Shown piece after piece: positions 24,282 to 34,765 of a stretch of 64,000 nucleotides of DNA. Under the pieces are notes generated by a model, which was given only the letters and a program-made list of their open reading frames with translations, did not search any database and was not told the origin of the DNA. Positions within the stretch are counted from its first letter, which is position 1. The number at the start of each line of letters is the position of its first letter. The DNA is taken from the NCBI GenBank assembly GCA_030549335.1, contig CM060193.1, positions 62,173,646 to 62,237,645 on the forward strand, in the 5' to 3' direction. Both the position numbers and the translations under genes were made by a program. The stretch comes from Pontederia crassipes (Eukaryota > Streptophyta > Magnoliopsida > Commelinales > Pontederiaceae).

Positions 24282-24779
24282 TAGGAGTGCTCATCGGATC
24301 GGGTCGATCTATTGAATCCGATTATCCGACTCTAACTAATTCGAGTCGAGTTATGGTTATGTGGGACCAAACTTGACCCGAACCCAATCCGACATATCGG
24401 GTACAGATTGGAATTTTTCAACCCGATCCAATGATCCGAATTTTTTATTTTTAAATTAATTTTAGTCCTATATTTGATTTAAATATTTTTAAAAAATCAA
24501 AATAAATCATTTTACTATGAAATAATATTCCAATACTCAAAAAAATTATTTTGTTTCTTAAAATGAATATTAAATAATATTTTTGGATTTAAATAATATA
24601 CAAAAAGTGAGAAAAATTAAAAAAATGACCATCCGACACGACCCAACCTAACATGAATCACATCAGGTTGGATCGAATTTCCTATCCCTAAGGTTATGAC
24701 CCGATCCGATCAAATCAAATTTGATCGGATGTCAAGTCAAGTTTGTTCACGAGTCGGGTTGGACCCGTGAACACCCCTA
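24282..24779. mobile_element. hAT-like MITE, 498 bp, with 8-bp target duplication
   Basis: The left end TAGGAGTGCTCATCGGATC and the complement of the right end TAGGGGTGTTCACGGGTCC are imperfect terminal inverted repeats. Flanks TGTCCCGT (24274-24281) and GTTCCCGT (24780-24787) form an 8-base target duplication with two mismatches. Eight-base duplications and CA/TAGGG-type ends are typical of hAT elements. The interior is AT-rich in the middle and full of GGATCGGGT/ACCCGATCC-like motifs near the ends. There is no coding capacity. Confidence 0.75.
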
Positions 24780-24787
24780 GTTCCCGT

Positions 24788-25833
24788 TGAAAAATTTAAT
24801 TCAATAGGGGCGTTCCTATCATGATCCATCATCTTATTTAATTATTAGTACTGTTATCATGAATAAAAAATGATCTTTTAAGTGAACTGAAGGCGAGTTA
24901 ACTAAGACAATCATGATGCCTCATTTGTTAAACTAAGCGAGTTAACTAAGAAACGGAAGCTTACAAAACGCCCTTGGGATTTTTACTTTGCTTCCACTAC
25001 AAATACACTCTTATGAACTAGGTATCAATAATTATAAAAAAAATATTGTTATTCTGGAAGTTTCTGTCAACTTAATAACATGAAGAAAAATCAGATTAAA
25101 GTACCACCTTCAAAACTTACTTCTATAAGTGATATAATACAGTAAAATTTGTTTCAGTCTTATTGGCTGTTGCAAAACAGTGAACCTGTTGAACGACAAA
25201 TTCAGGTGTGAAGTAATAATTATTTCAAACTCTTTGGGGCCTCATTCTTCTGTGATTGTAGAATTATTACTCTGCTTGGGAATGTTTTCAAATGGACTTC
25301 CTTTGTTTCTTGCTTCTTTTTCTCCATTTAAAGTCATGAACATTTAGACCTTCTGTGAAACAGAAAAATAAATAAATGGAAAAAAAAGATTAAGTATAAT
25401 TTGTAAATTTTCAATTTAATGAGTGAAAAGATAGGAGACCTCCATTTTATCATATTTTACTATGGTAGTTTAACAAGCAAAGGAAGTGAATACTAGAGAA
25501 AGGAAAGACGACTAACATTACGTCTCCACGCCCCGGCGACACAGAGTTCAGCGACCTCCGGTGGGGCACCTTGCTGCCACCTCGCTCAACCAGGACATCC
25601 TGAATACTAGATTAGTGGTCCCGGCCTATTGCTACTGATGCTATCGGGTGGAGCCAAGTAGACAGCCAGCTATCCCACTCCCTCGCCACCACGAGATGGA
25701 ATAATCAATGATGAGTAGTCGGTCCGGGGTGACTGTCTCCTTGCTGGAAGACTTGATGATGAGGTCGCCTTGGTGGCAGCGGATGTTGGTTCCACGGTAC
25801 TCAGTCGAGGCCCCCGACAACTATCCGTTGGAG
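24788..25833. other. No clear gene; GC-rich tail
   Basis: AT-rich until about 25500. From 25510 to 25830 the sequence becomes GC-rich with CCTCCGGTGGGGCACC- and CTCGCCACCACGAG-like stretches and could be a captured or decayed gene fragment, but I could not match it to a protein in any frame. Confidence 0.45.
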
Positions 25834-26638
25834 TCAGCGATGTCCTCCAACTTCACTTTGTAACACGAATGCCCTCCATCTTTTAACTTGTTTCACCCGA
25901 TGCCCCTTACCTATAATCGGCGATTTTTCTGTCACAACGCTGACATGATGTTGACATCGCATCTCTCTCCTCTCCACGTTCACATTACTGGCAATATTAA
26001 AAAAAATAAAAAATGCCACGTGGAGTCACTGGCACAGCGAGCGAGGGGGAGTCGCCCCGACCTCCAACGAGGCTTTCGCCGGCATGCGCAGGTGGCGGGT
26101 CGCCCCCCTCCTCTGACCTCCGGCGAGGCTTTCGCCGGAGGGGGGCGACCCCCCCCCCCCCCACACACACACACACCTTCCATGCGCTCGCTGCGCACGC
26201 CGACGAACGCAGGGGGTGGGTGGGGGGTGGGGCGCCCCCCCTCCCTGCGACCTCCGGCGGGGGGCGACCCCCCAGCCCACTGCGCCACGCCGACGAGCAC
26301 AGGGGAAGGTGGGGGGTCGCCCCCTCCCTGCGACCTCGCCGGAGGTCACAGGGAGGGGGCGACCCCCCACCTGTGCGTGCAGACGAAAGCCTCGCCAAAG
26401 GTCAGGGCGACTCCCCCTCGCTCGCTACGTCAGTGACTCCACGTGACATTTTTTATTTTTTTTATTTTTTAATATTGTCAGTAACATGAATGTGGAGAGG
26501 AGAGAGACGCGATGTCAGCGTCATGTCAGCACTGTGACCAGGAAATCGTCGATTATAAGTAAGGAGGAGCATCGGATGAAACAAGTTAAAAGATGAAGGA
26601 CATTCGTGTTACAAAGTGAAGTTGGATAGCATCGCTGA
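25834..26638. mobile_element. GC-rich foldback element with about 250-bp inverted arms
   Basis: The left arm starts TCAGCGATGTCCTCCAACTT near 25834 and the complement of the right arm starts TCAGCGATGCTATCCAACTT, ending near 26638. The arms stay complementary through AACACGAATG, TTTTAACTTGTTTCA, CTCTCTCCTCTCCAC, CACGTGGAGTCACTG and GAGCGAGGGGGAGTCGCCC, roughly 250 bases each. The core of about 300 bases is extremely GC-rich with repeated GGCGACCCC/CTTTCGCCGG units and a C13-(AC)n run near 26149-26175. Long overlapping open frames on both strands are a by-product of the GC-rich inverted structure, not genes. The layout fits a foldback or long-TIR Mutator-like MITE; no 9-bp target duplication was visible. 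Confidence 0.8.
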
Positions 26639-28317
26639 GCAAAGTTGAGCAAACATGAAAATCAGAGGGCATTGGGTGTAATTTATCATAAGACATGCTA
26701 GTGCATGGAAAAGTTGTGCCAGAAGTCCGCCCAAAATGATCCACGAAGCTAATAACCTATGATAGAGCTTTCTTTGGGAGCCAATACAGCAGGAGAATGC
26801 ATTAGTGTCAAAGGCCACCAAGGTATATCACATGTGGTAAGAACAAGAAGCAGCAATCATTGAGGGTTAATGGCACTAACAAGTGAATAGCATGTTAGAG
26901 CATTAGGGGATTTTTTTTTTTTGAGAGGATAATATTAGATTAGGATTAATCTCTTGCAACGACTCAAGTTCTCACGATTGTAAAGAGTTTTCTGACAAAG
27001 TAGAGAATGAACACTAGAAATCTCAGCAATTACAAACTAACACGTACAATACAACATGTATGAAGAATGCTAGTTCATCATGATTTCCACTTGCCATTAG
27101 CTATCAAGTTTGTACGAAGTCTGATAAATATGTAAAATAAATATCTGATATTCCCATTACTTCCATATCAATCCTTAAAAAACTGTGAACTCCTTAAATA
27201 TCCAATTTCTCATCATCCTTGTAAAGAGTTTTCTTATAGATAAAATAGAATGAACACTAATTTATGTTAGTTTACAAATCTCAAGATTTACAAACTAATG
27301 TTGATGAAGTAACAAAGAGTAGATGTCCTAGTTATTTGTTGTGTTTATTTTAGATAAAAATATTGATCACCTTATGGAAAGTTACAAGAGACTTGACAAA
27401 TTGTTAACATTTTATTTGATTCAGTGCATGAAATATTACATCACATGTCCACAGCTCAGTTCCTCTGGCTTGTTAGTGCAGTCTACGGATTGTTTCAACA
27501 GTGTTATCGTAGCTAATAACAATATCACCTTGGTACACTTCAATCCTGCAAGTATTACATCTTCCACAAAAACAATAAAATTATTTTTTTTATTCAATTA
27601 CGCAATACCCAACTATAAGAGCATGAGAGAGCACACACTTGTATTTTCATAGGGATAACTTTAGGGAAGAGGTTCTAAGGTAATAACCATCAACTTTAGC
27701 AACCATCCCTTAGTAAGACAGGTCAAGTGACATGGCTTCTATGTTTCTCATGTACAAAAGAAAGTTCTCTCATAACTAAGTCCAGTTTGTAACAATTGAG
27801 CTGAATCTGATGCATCGAAAGGAATAGCATTTTTATTGACTCTTATAAGTTTCATCTAAAAGAAGAAATAGATAATTACGCATTCAATCTATATGTGAAT
27901 TCATTTTTGAGTGAGATAGATGCTACAGAGTGAATGGAGGATAGGTAAGTAGTGGATTTTGTATGTACCTAACCTTTCAGTTTTTGTTTTGGCTTGCATA
28001 CACACAAGTACATATTACAGGTTTCTGCTTCCTTTATATAAGTTTTTTTAGAGGATTTATATGGGATGGCTACACCAATCTAAGTAGTTGTCATTTCCTT
28101 CCTAAAAATTACAAATGGGAAATGGAAAGAAACCTTTGTTGCGGACTTAACAAACATCTTTGAATTTATAACATGTCAAATTACAAAAAACCAGGTCATT
28201 ATGTAGAACTTAGAAGAACAAACAGAATACAAGATATGACTACTTCGAAGAAAATGGGATAAAATTAGAACAACACAAACAAAAAAGAAAAAATCAGGTC
28301 TCAGATTGATATTCTAA
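26639..28317. other. No recognisable gene; short internal duplication
   Basis: Spacer between the foldback element and the RTE fragment. A segment around 26978-27040 (GTAAAGAGTTTTCTGACAAA ... AATGAACACTA ... TACAAACTAA) recurs, diverged, at 27219-27302. Downstream exons of the RRP45 pseudogene might be expected here but I could not read any. Confidence 0.45.
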
Positions 28318-28695
28318 GAACAACAACAACAACAACAAAGCCTTATCCCACTAGGTGGGATTGGCTACATGGATCATACGACGCCATTCCGCTCTATTAG
28401 TAACCAAACCTTTCGGTATATTATTCACCAATAGATCTTGCTCTATTAGTTCGCCAAGTGTCCGCCTTGGCCTCCCTCTCCCTCTTTTAATCGGACTCCA
28501 GATTATTTGATCTACTCTTCTTACTGGCGCATCTAATGGTCTTCTCTGAACATGACCAAACCATCTCAAACGATTCTCTACCATTTTCTCACTAATAGGA
28601 GCCACTCCGACTCGTTCACGTATATGGTCATTCCTAATCTTATCTAATCTTGTATGACCACACATCCATCTCAACATCCTCATTTCGGCTACAAA
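28318..28695 (-). pseudogene. RTE-clade LINE, 3' end of the reverse-transcriptase ORF and tail
   Basis: On the minus strand VAEMRMLRWMCGHTRLDKIR, ERVGVAPISEKMVENRLRWFGHVQRRP and AEWRRMIHVANPT form the C-terminal end of plant RTE-type LINE reverse transcriptases. A short 3' untranslated tail (CCACCTAGTGGGATAAGG) and a (TTG)n terminus at 28318-28337 follow, the typical RTE 3' end. The remaining about 110 residues are uninterrupted. It is 5'-truncated at about 28695, as LINE copies usually are. It sits just past the last readable exon of the RRP45 pseudogene, inside what would be that gene's 3' part. Confidence 0.88.
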
Positions 28696-28890
28696 TTTTT
28701 AACGAGTTGACAGGATCAATATTAAACTATCTAGTTATCACATGGCATGTGATAAAGTCAGGGAGTATATAAAGGACTTCAGCGAAAGAAAAATAACACT
28801 ACAAGTATCTTGCAGTCTAAAACTTTGCCTTGGAAAATTGAACAAGTTGAATGGACACATTAAAAGTAAACTAATGGTGTTATCACTCAC

Positions 28891-30832
28891 AGCAATTTTA
28901 ATTTTGCTTGTGATATCAACAACTTTCACAGAGGCAATTTTTAAGCATTGCATTATCACATTAGACAACTCCCTCTCCACAGCCTTTTGAACAGCACAAA
29001 TGTCACCATTTGCATTTAGTGTAGCTGTCATCCTTCCCTCCAATAACAACTTCTTCCTTACAAGAAGGATCAATTGCCTAACAAATACACAAATTAGGAC
29101 AAAGTGGATGTCAGGAAAAAAGTTACTAAAACAATGAAAAAAAAAACATATTATTCATCATGCCATGATGTTACCTTCACCAAAGAAAGCAAAAGCAACA
29201 GTTAGAGGAAGATGATGGATTATGAAGGGAAGAGGTTCCTGGACCTGTTCAAAGCATGACACGAAATAGGGAGGTGGTTATATGGACAATAAGTACACAA
29301 GAAAATTATTTACAAATAGCGCTTAAAGAATGGGTTTTCCAATATGCATAGTGTTCTGCCTAAATAGCAAACTCGCACTCGGTGAAAGATAGTCAAATGT
29401 TACCCATGAAGGCTATTAGATGATAAAAGCTAACCCACATGGTATCATATGTATGAGAACATAGCCATAAAATGCAGGAATAGCTGACCTCAGGATCATG
29501 CACAACAATACCCTGATTGTTTTCTCCTATGCATTCAGGCCTCCGAAAAACCACCAGAGCACCCAAAGCAGCAATATTAACAGCATCAATGAGATTCCTG
29601 ATTCACCAAATATAAAATGAAATGCTGAGCCCTCATACAATACAAAATTGAACAACTGCAGCAAAGCAATTGACATTTATTGTCTACCCTCTGTTATCGA
29701 GAATGTGGAGGTCCACACGAATTGTCCATACTGATTTTCCAGAAACAACAAATAAGAATTCCATATCCACAGCTTTGCTTTCCTTGAAAAGTAAGACAAA
29801 ATATATCATAACAAAGAAAGATTAATGCCAAACAGTTATAAAAGAAAACACATACAACCTGTTGAATAATAAAAAAAATTGCATATATATCAAATGTACT
29901 CACCTAAGACCATGATCTATAACACGTCCTAGTTCAATAGCAGATTCTCCTGGTCACCCTGCCTCAAAAGATGGATCAGCCATTGGTGAGAAGAGGGAAC
30001 TCTGTGAATACAGAAAATGTGCCTTCATTTGGCCTGTCTCGAAAAGCTTGGACTAATTGAGCAGTAACATAACCCATCACATAAGTCTGGCCAAGTAACA
30101 CCATTGAGGAACCATCCCTACACAGAAAATAAAATGTGTTAGCCTACTGTAACTGGGAACTGGCATTGTGACAACAGAACAATAGTTTAAATTAGTAATT
30201 TGTAGACACTTGGAAGCTCATTATGTATCTATCAGAGTAATAATATACCGCATATATGTGTAACAATCAAGTTTCCAGAAACAATAGTGAAAAACTACAA
30301 GTTGTAAAACAACCATAAAACATAATAAACAAGAAAATTTAAAAAGTCGTCAAAACTAGCACATTGGCAGAGGAATTCTCAATGCCACAGCTGTGAAAAG
30401 GGTTACAAGCCACCAGCATCCACATTGGAGGAACAAAAATCATACAAGAACACAAACTACAATAAGAAGAACAATAGAGAAAGAAGAAAAAAAAAACATC
30501 GTACATAGACATCAAAATCGCATTTTGTCCATGCCGAGAAGATTAACGGAAAGAAATTGCAAGGCCCCACAGTCGCATCTCCTCATTTAGTCAACAGATG
30601 CACAGAAAACTGGAACGAAGGCCACCCACACCACTAGAATTAGAAAAAAAAGGACAATACTCAATAAACAAGAAGGTTTCTAAGAATCTAAGCACCTGCC
30701 GAACTCGATGGTGAGCTGGTGGTAATCAAAGGGCCGACGGCCGTCTACGCGGAGGTCGGAGGTGAGGACGACCTCAACAAAGCTCCTCTCCTTGGTAGTC
30801 ATCCGCCATGTGTTGGCCAACCTCTGCTCCAT
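28891..30832 (-). pseudogene. RRP45: Exosome complex subunit RRP45 (RNase PH family), spliced pseudogene, 3'-truncated
   Basis: RRP45 is a ring subunit of the nuclear and cytoplasmic RNA exosome; in plants it is also known through CER7. Six exons are readable on the minus strand: 30696-30832 (MEQRLANTWRMTTKERSF ... DLRVDGRRPFDYHQLTIEFG), 29904-30117 (LGQTYVMGYVTAQLVQAFRD ... VFTEF), about 29688-29782 (VSGKSVWTIRVDLHILDN), 29489-29597 (NLIDAVNIAALGALVVFRRP), 29175-29244 (EPLPFIIHHLPLTVAF) and 28891-29077 (GRMTATLNANGDICAVQKA). Introns have mostly GT-AG ends. Lesions: a 7-base insertion after VFTEF, CGA changed to TGA in EAG*PGES, an apparently lost AG acceptor before exon 3, a frameshift at the start of exon 6, and no C-terminal exons. 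Introns and promoter are kept, so it arose by DNA duplication, not retroposition. Confidence 0.88.
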
Positions 30833-30982
30833 TTCCCCGGCTTCCGAAAACCCTTCCAAGCTTCCAATTATTTGGAATAGCCGGGAATTTGGAAGGTTTT
30901 TGGGGGAGAGCGACCATAAACCCTGAACCCTGGTAAAGGACCGGGATTCGAAAAAGACGACGGAGGGTTAAGGGGCTTTCTG

Positions 30983-31066
30983 TATGGGCCCTTTTGTAGT
31001 TTTGGGCCCATCATAAAGTTAATGGTCTAGAGATTCTAATGATATGGATAAAAATCATTTTGGGCC
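30983..31066 (-). promoter_or_regulatory. Promoter region with three TGGGCC site II motifs
   Basis: TGGGCC motifs occur at 30985-30990, 31003-31008 and 31061-31066, about 150-235 bases upstream of the RRP45 start codon. The first two are palindromic GGGCCC. Site II elements are common in plant promoters of housekeeping, translation and RNA-processing genes, which fits an exosome gene. Whether it still drives transcription is unknown. Confidence 0.55.
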
Positions 31067-32864
31067 GCACTTTCGCATCTGCTGCATATTTTTTAAGTGA
31101 TATATTTTTTGTTTCACTAAAACACGTAGAAATATTTTGTGGAATGACTTGTTAAATTTATTTGGTTGTGTGTGAAAAATAGATTCGATTTTTTTTTCCA
31201 TTTGACATATGACAACGTGAAGTATTTTATTGGGGTAAATATTTTTTTTGTCCTAAAAGATTTCTTGTATACAAGACTTCTATTAGCGAAGAAATTGTTA
31301 GCTAAAATTGTTCTAATCGTCAAATTATCTGGAAACTATTTCAATTTCAACAAAAAAAATTTGATCCCATTGTTTCACTTTCTTTTCCTCTTTGTAATCA
31401 ATTATGGATGTATTCGATGGTCCCAGCATTTATTTGTGTACTTGCAGTCACCTCTGACGGTGCTATGTTTTTTTTTTTCCTTTTTAGCTCGTAAATATAT
31501 TTTTCAATATTAATAAAAAACTAAACAAGATGATGATGATGGTGGTGGTGGTGGTGGTGCTTGCAAATCTTGGCTACATCACCTCCACATAGTGCATGTA
31601 TCAATCAAAACATTTTATATTGTCATTGTTTACCAATAAAAATGCAATTCCCAGCAAAACAGATAAGAACTATCCTTCTCCCAACAACACTCATGAATGA
31701 AAGAGTGCTGTCCATGCTCTCAACGAAACCATCTCACAACATGAGAGAGATATTGTAGTCAGTAAACTTATGATCGTCTTGTCTTGCAGTGATTGTGATT
31801 GAACAATTGGTGAGCACTGAGAAGCACACATAATCCATAAACAATGTAGTTAGTAGCTAGAACTGATAAGAACAACTCATAGCCGCTGCTAGCAAAATTC
31901 CACAACATTCCAGGGGATATATATTGAACAAATTCTTTCCATGAAATTAGTATGCTGATTAACATGAGCAGACCAGAGATCGATCTGATCACTACAGAAT
32001 CCGAGTAGCTGGGAGGTTTATCTGAACTATTCTTGAGATTGTCTATATATCTAAAAACTTTATGGGCACTTGAGGCTTCTGTCCTTTGGTCTTCAGGTTG
32101 GCATAGGTTCCTGGTGGAACACACTGATACTGCAGGCAACATATGTTCTTCATCGACGCCTTTGCGCATCTCCTCGCGTACGAGAAATCGCAATCTGGCA
32201 TGGAAAGAAATCAGTTTAACACATTCTACTTCCAAATATCAAAAGTTCATCATAGTAAAAGAAGAACAACGAAAGCGAACCTTCAGCTTTAGGCCACCAT
32301 TTTTCTTTCTTGTTTCAGTGTGCATTCACTCTGGACAAAGAAATTATATATATGCAAGTGCCTTCATGTGACAAATGTTTGGTTTCATGTATTAATTAAT
32401 TAATTAATCCATTCCATGGATTTATATGAAATCTCATCATGAAGAGCTAAATGAATGCACTGACTTCAGGCTTGTTGGCCCCGCCACTTCTACAATCTGA
32501 ACTTTTTGTACCAACAGATAGCACTCATTGATTGACCAAAAAACTTTCACTTCAATAAATATTAAATTAAGGTATTCCATAGAATAACATATTATGTATG
32601 TCTGTTTCTTTTAATAAGTTGAAGCTTTCAAATAATGACTTCATACATGCTTGTGGCTTGATAATTAATTTATCGAACCAGATCTCTAGATATCTGAAAG
32701 ACAGTCTAGAACAGAATTAATCATGTCATGGACTCGTTTCCCTGACTACAGTCCTATCCCAGGGATGCTTCTGCAATTGTCTCTATGCATCAGAAGCAAA
32801 AATTGTCTCACGAGATCAGAAGCCTATATATATACATGAATTCAAAAGAAAAGTAGAAATGATA
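31067..32864. other. No recognisable gene
   Basis: AT-rich. A (GAT)n-(GGT)n run is at 31529-31559. A 155-codon open frame on the minus strand (31768-32235) has two hydrophobic segments (around GLLMLISILISW and ELFLSVLATNYIVYG) but no recognisable domain and no visible promoter or splice context; I do not call it a gene. Confidence 0.45.
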
Positions 32865-33078
32865 TAGTGGCTTTCTCGGAACAACAACAACAATAAAGAA
32901 GCCTTATCCCACTAGGTGGGGTCGGCTACATGGATCATACGACGTCATTTGTTGATTCATGTTCATGCGATTCGACAGGATTTTACGCTGGTTGTCGGGC
33001 CTAACACAACCCTTCTCCTTTATCCGGGTTTGGGACCGGCTATAAAACATAGGCGGAGTTGTAGTGGCTTTCTCGGAA
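32865..33078 (-). mobile_element. Short retroposon with RTE-type 3' tail and 17-bp target duplication
   Basis: TAGTGGCTTTCTCGGAA occurs at 32865-32881 and again at 33062-33078, flanking about 180 bases. On the minus strand the insert starts ACAACTCCGCCTATG and ends with GACGTCGTATGATCCATG, a CCACCTAGTGGGATAAGG hairpin and (TTG)n, the same 3' tail as the RTE LINE at 28318. The exact duplication and the tail show target-primed insertion by RTE machinery. The 5' part does not match the RTE coding region seen here. It is therefore a SINE or an internally deleted RTE derivative. No clear pol III A/B boxes were found. Confidence 0.85.
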
Positions 33079-33896
33079 AAAAAAAACATTAGAGCTTCAT
33101 GAGTTATACATGGAAGGAAAGGAAGAGAACAAAAATAATGCATGAGAGCAGCTTCTTCAATCTACCATTCACTGTTGCAGACATGAAAATATGTTGAAGG
33201 AAACATGGACTTATAAGATTTATAGACAATTTGTTTCCTTCAACGCATTGCTTTATCTGGAAAGATCTGGCTTAATTTCTATATTAGTGAATTGAGTAAA
33301 AGTTGAACAAGCAAACTACCTAGAAGTGAACTTTCTTTTACCTTGTTCAGCTTATTTAACTTCCTGTTGGGTGCAAATGATGCATTTTTTTTTGTACCTA
33401 ATTGGACATATTCTCAACGGAGTGCAAGCGATTGATTGCTCTGTGGATGGTAGGTGGTATCATTGTTTTATCAGCCCATCCAAGCTGGCAGCTTTTGGTG
33501 CAAAGATATGGATTTTAATGGCCTCCCTCCATTCCCTTGTCTTCTCTCTTTCTTTCTGGTTCTGCGCTCGTGTGGGGGATCACAGCAGAATTGCTGATGG
33601 TTCTTTCCCCGGAATGCAGGGATGAATTGAAGGCTGGTGCAGTGCAAGCATGGCATATACTGCTGCCGATCTCTTAAGATCTTTGGTTGCACCTGCATCA
33701 CTGGTTGTTCAGCACAAATAAACTGGTGCATGAAGTGTCCCTTTCATTTCCAGTGTTGGGTTGGAGCTCTCACTCAGAGGGACATTAATATCCTTGAATA
33801 CTATCTGCTCGAAGTTGACAGAGGGCTTGCTAGGTGACAAATCCAGAATCCTCTTCCAAAACGTTAATTTCGTGTAATCAAAATAAACGTATCAAC
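33079..33896. other. No recognisable gene
   Basis: Moderate GC sequence with open frames of 66-99 codons on both strands at 33326-33837 but no identifiable domain. It could be a decayed low-copy gene or UTR. Confidence 0.4.
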
Positions 33897-34735
33897 CAAT
33901 GTTTTTAAAATCGGATCGGTCATCGTATCGATATTGTTCGATCAATGGATTCGATCGGATTAAACTAAATTTTTTATTAAAATTATATTATTATATTACT
34001 TTAAGAAAAATATATTATAAATGAAAATATAAAAGGTGATAAATAATAAAATAAAAATCATATTAGTCATCATTTTAAATTAATCAAATAGTAATAAGTT
34101 GTTTTTATTTTTAAAAATTATTTATTATTTATTATTTAATAATTTATTGAATAACTTTATTTTTTATTTAAATCTTTCTTTATTACTATCTTCCCACTTT
34201 TTATTGTATAATTTGAAATATAATCTATTTCCTTTTTCATATTCATCTATAAAATTTAATATATTACTTATATTTTAATTTTTTATATAAATTATTTAAA
34301 TTTTATCATCTTTTTTTAAATTTATGATAATTTTCTCTTTTATTTAAATTTGACTTTATTATTACATTTTTACCTTTTATTTTCAAATTCAAATTTAATT
34401 TCCTTATTACTAATATCATTTTTTGCATTCTAATCTCTTATTTTTCTCCTACTCCTATTCTTCCATGGTTCCACCATTAATACTATAATATATTATTCCT
34501 TATTTTTCTCCTACACCTATTCTTCCACCGTTAATAATATAATACACTTTCCTTTTTTTCTATTAGTTCAGTTTTTTATTTTTTTAAAAAAAATAGATAG
34601 AACCGATTTTTTGATTCAATCTGATTTTGACCGGATTGACCCGGTTCAATTCGATTTATTTACATTCTGCATTTTAATACGGATCGGGCTGATGATCAGT
34701 TTGCGGTTGAATTGATATCACATCGTAGAGGATAG
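33897..34735. mobile_element. Member of hAT-like CAATGTT family, degenerate right end
   Basis: It begins CAATGTTTTTAAAATCGG, followed by ATCGGTC- and GATCAATGG-like motifs, an AT-rich core with TTATTTTTCTCCTACACC repeats at about 34438-34540, and a right part (ACCGGATTGACCCGGTTCAA) matching the members at 55285, 55661 and 57728. The terminal CATTG on the right is not clean and no target duplication was found. Confidence 0.65.
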
Positions 34736-34765
34736 AGAATTGATATATAATATAACTGTTAATCT

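Noticed and set aside
25888..26489. Long overlapping open frames on both strands, up to 182 codons, rich in Pro, Gly and Arg
   Set aside because: They lie in the GC-rich foldback element, where stop codons are rare and the inverted arms mirror each other; no domain is recognisable.
31768..32235. 155-codon minus-strand open frame with two hydrophobic segments
   Set aside because: Length is near the upper end of what chance gives in 64 kb on two strands; no motif or gene context.
33326..33837. Overlapping open frames of 66-99 codons
   Set aside because: No domain, both strands open, and the frames are not linked by clear splice sites.
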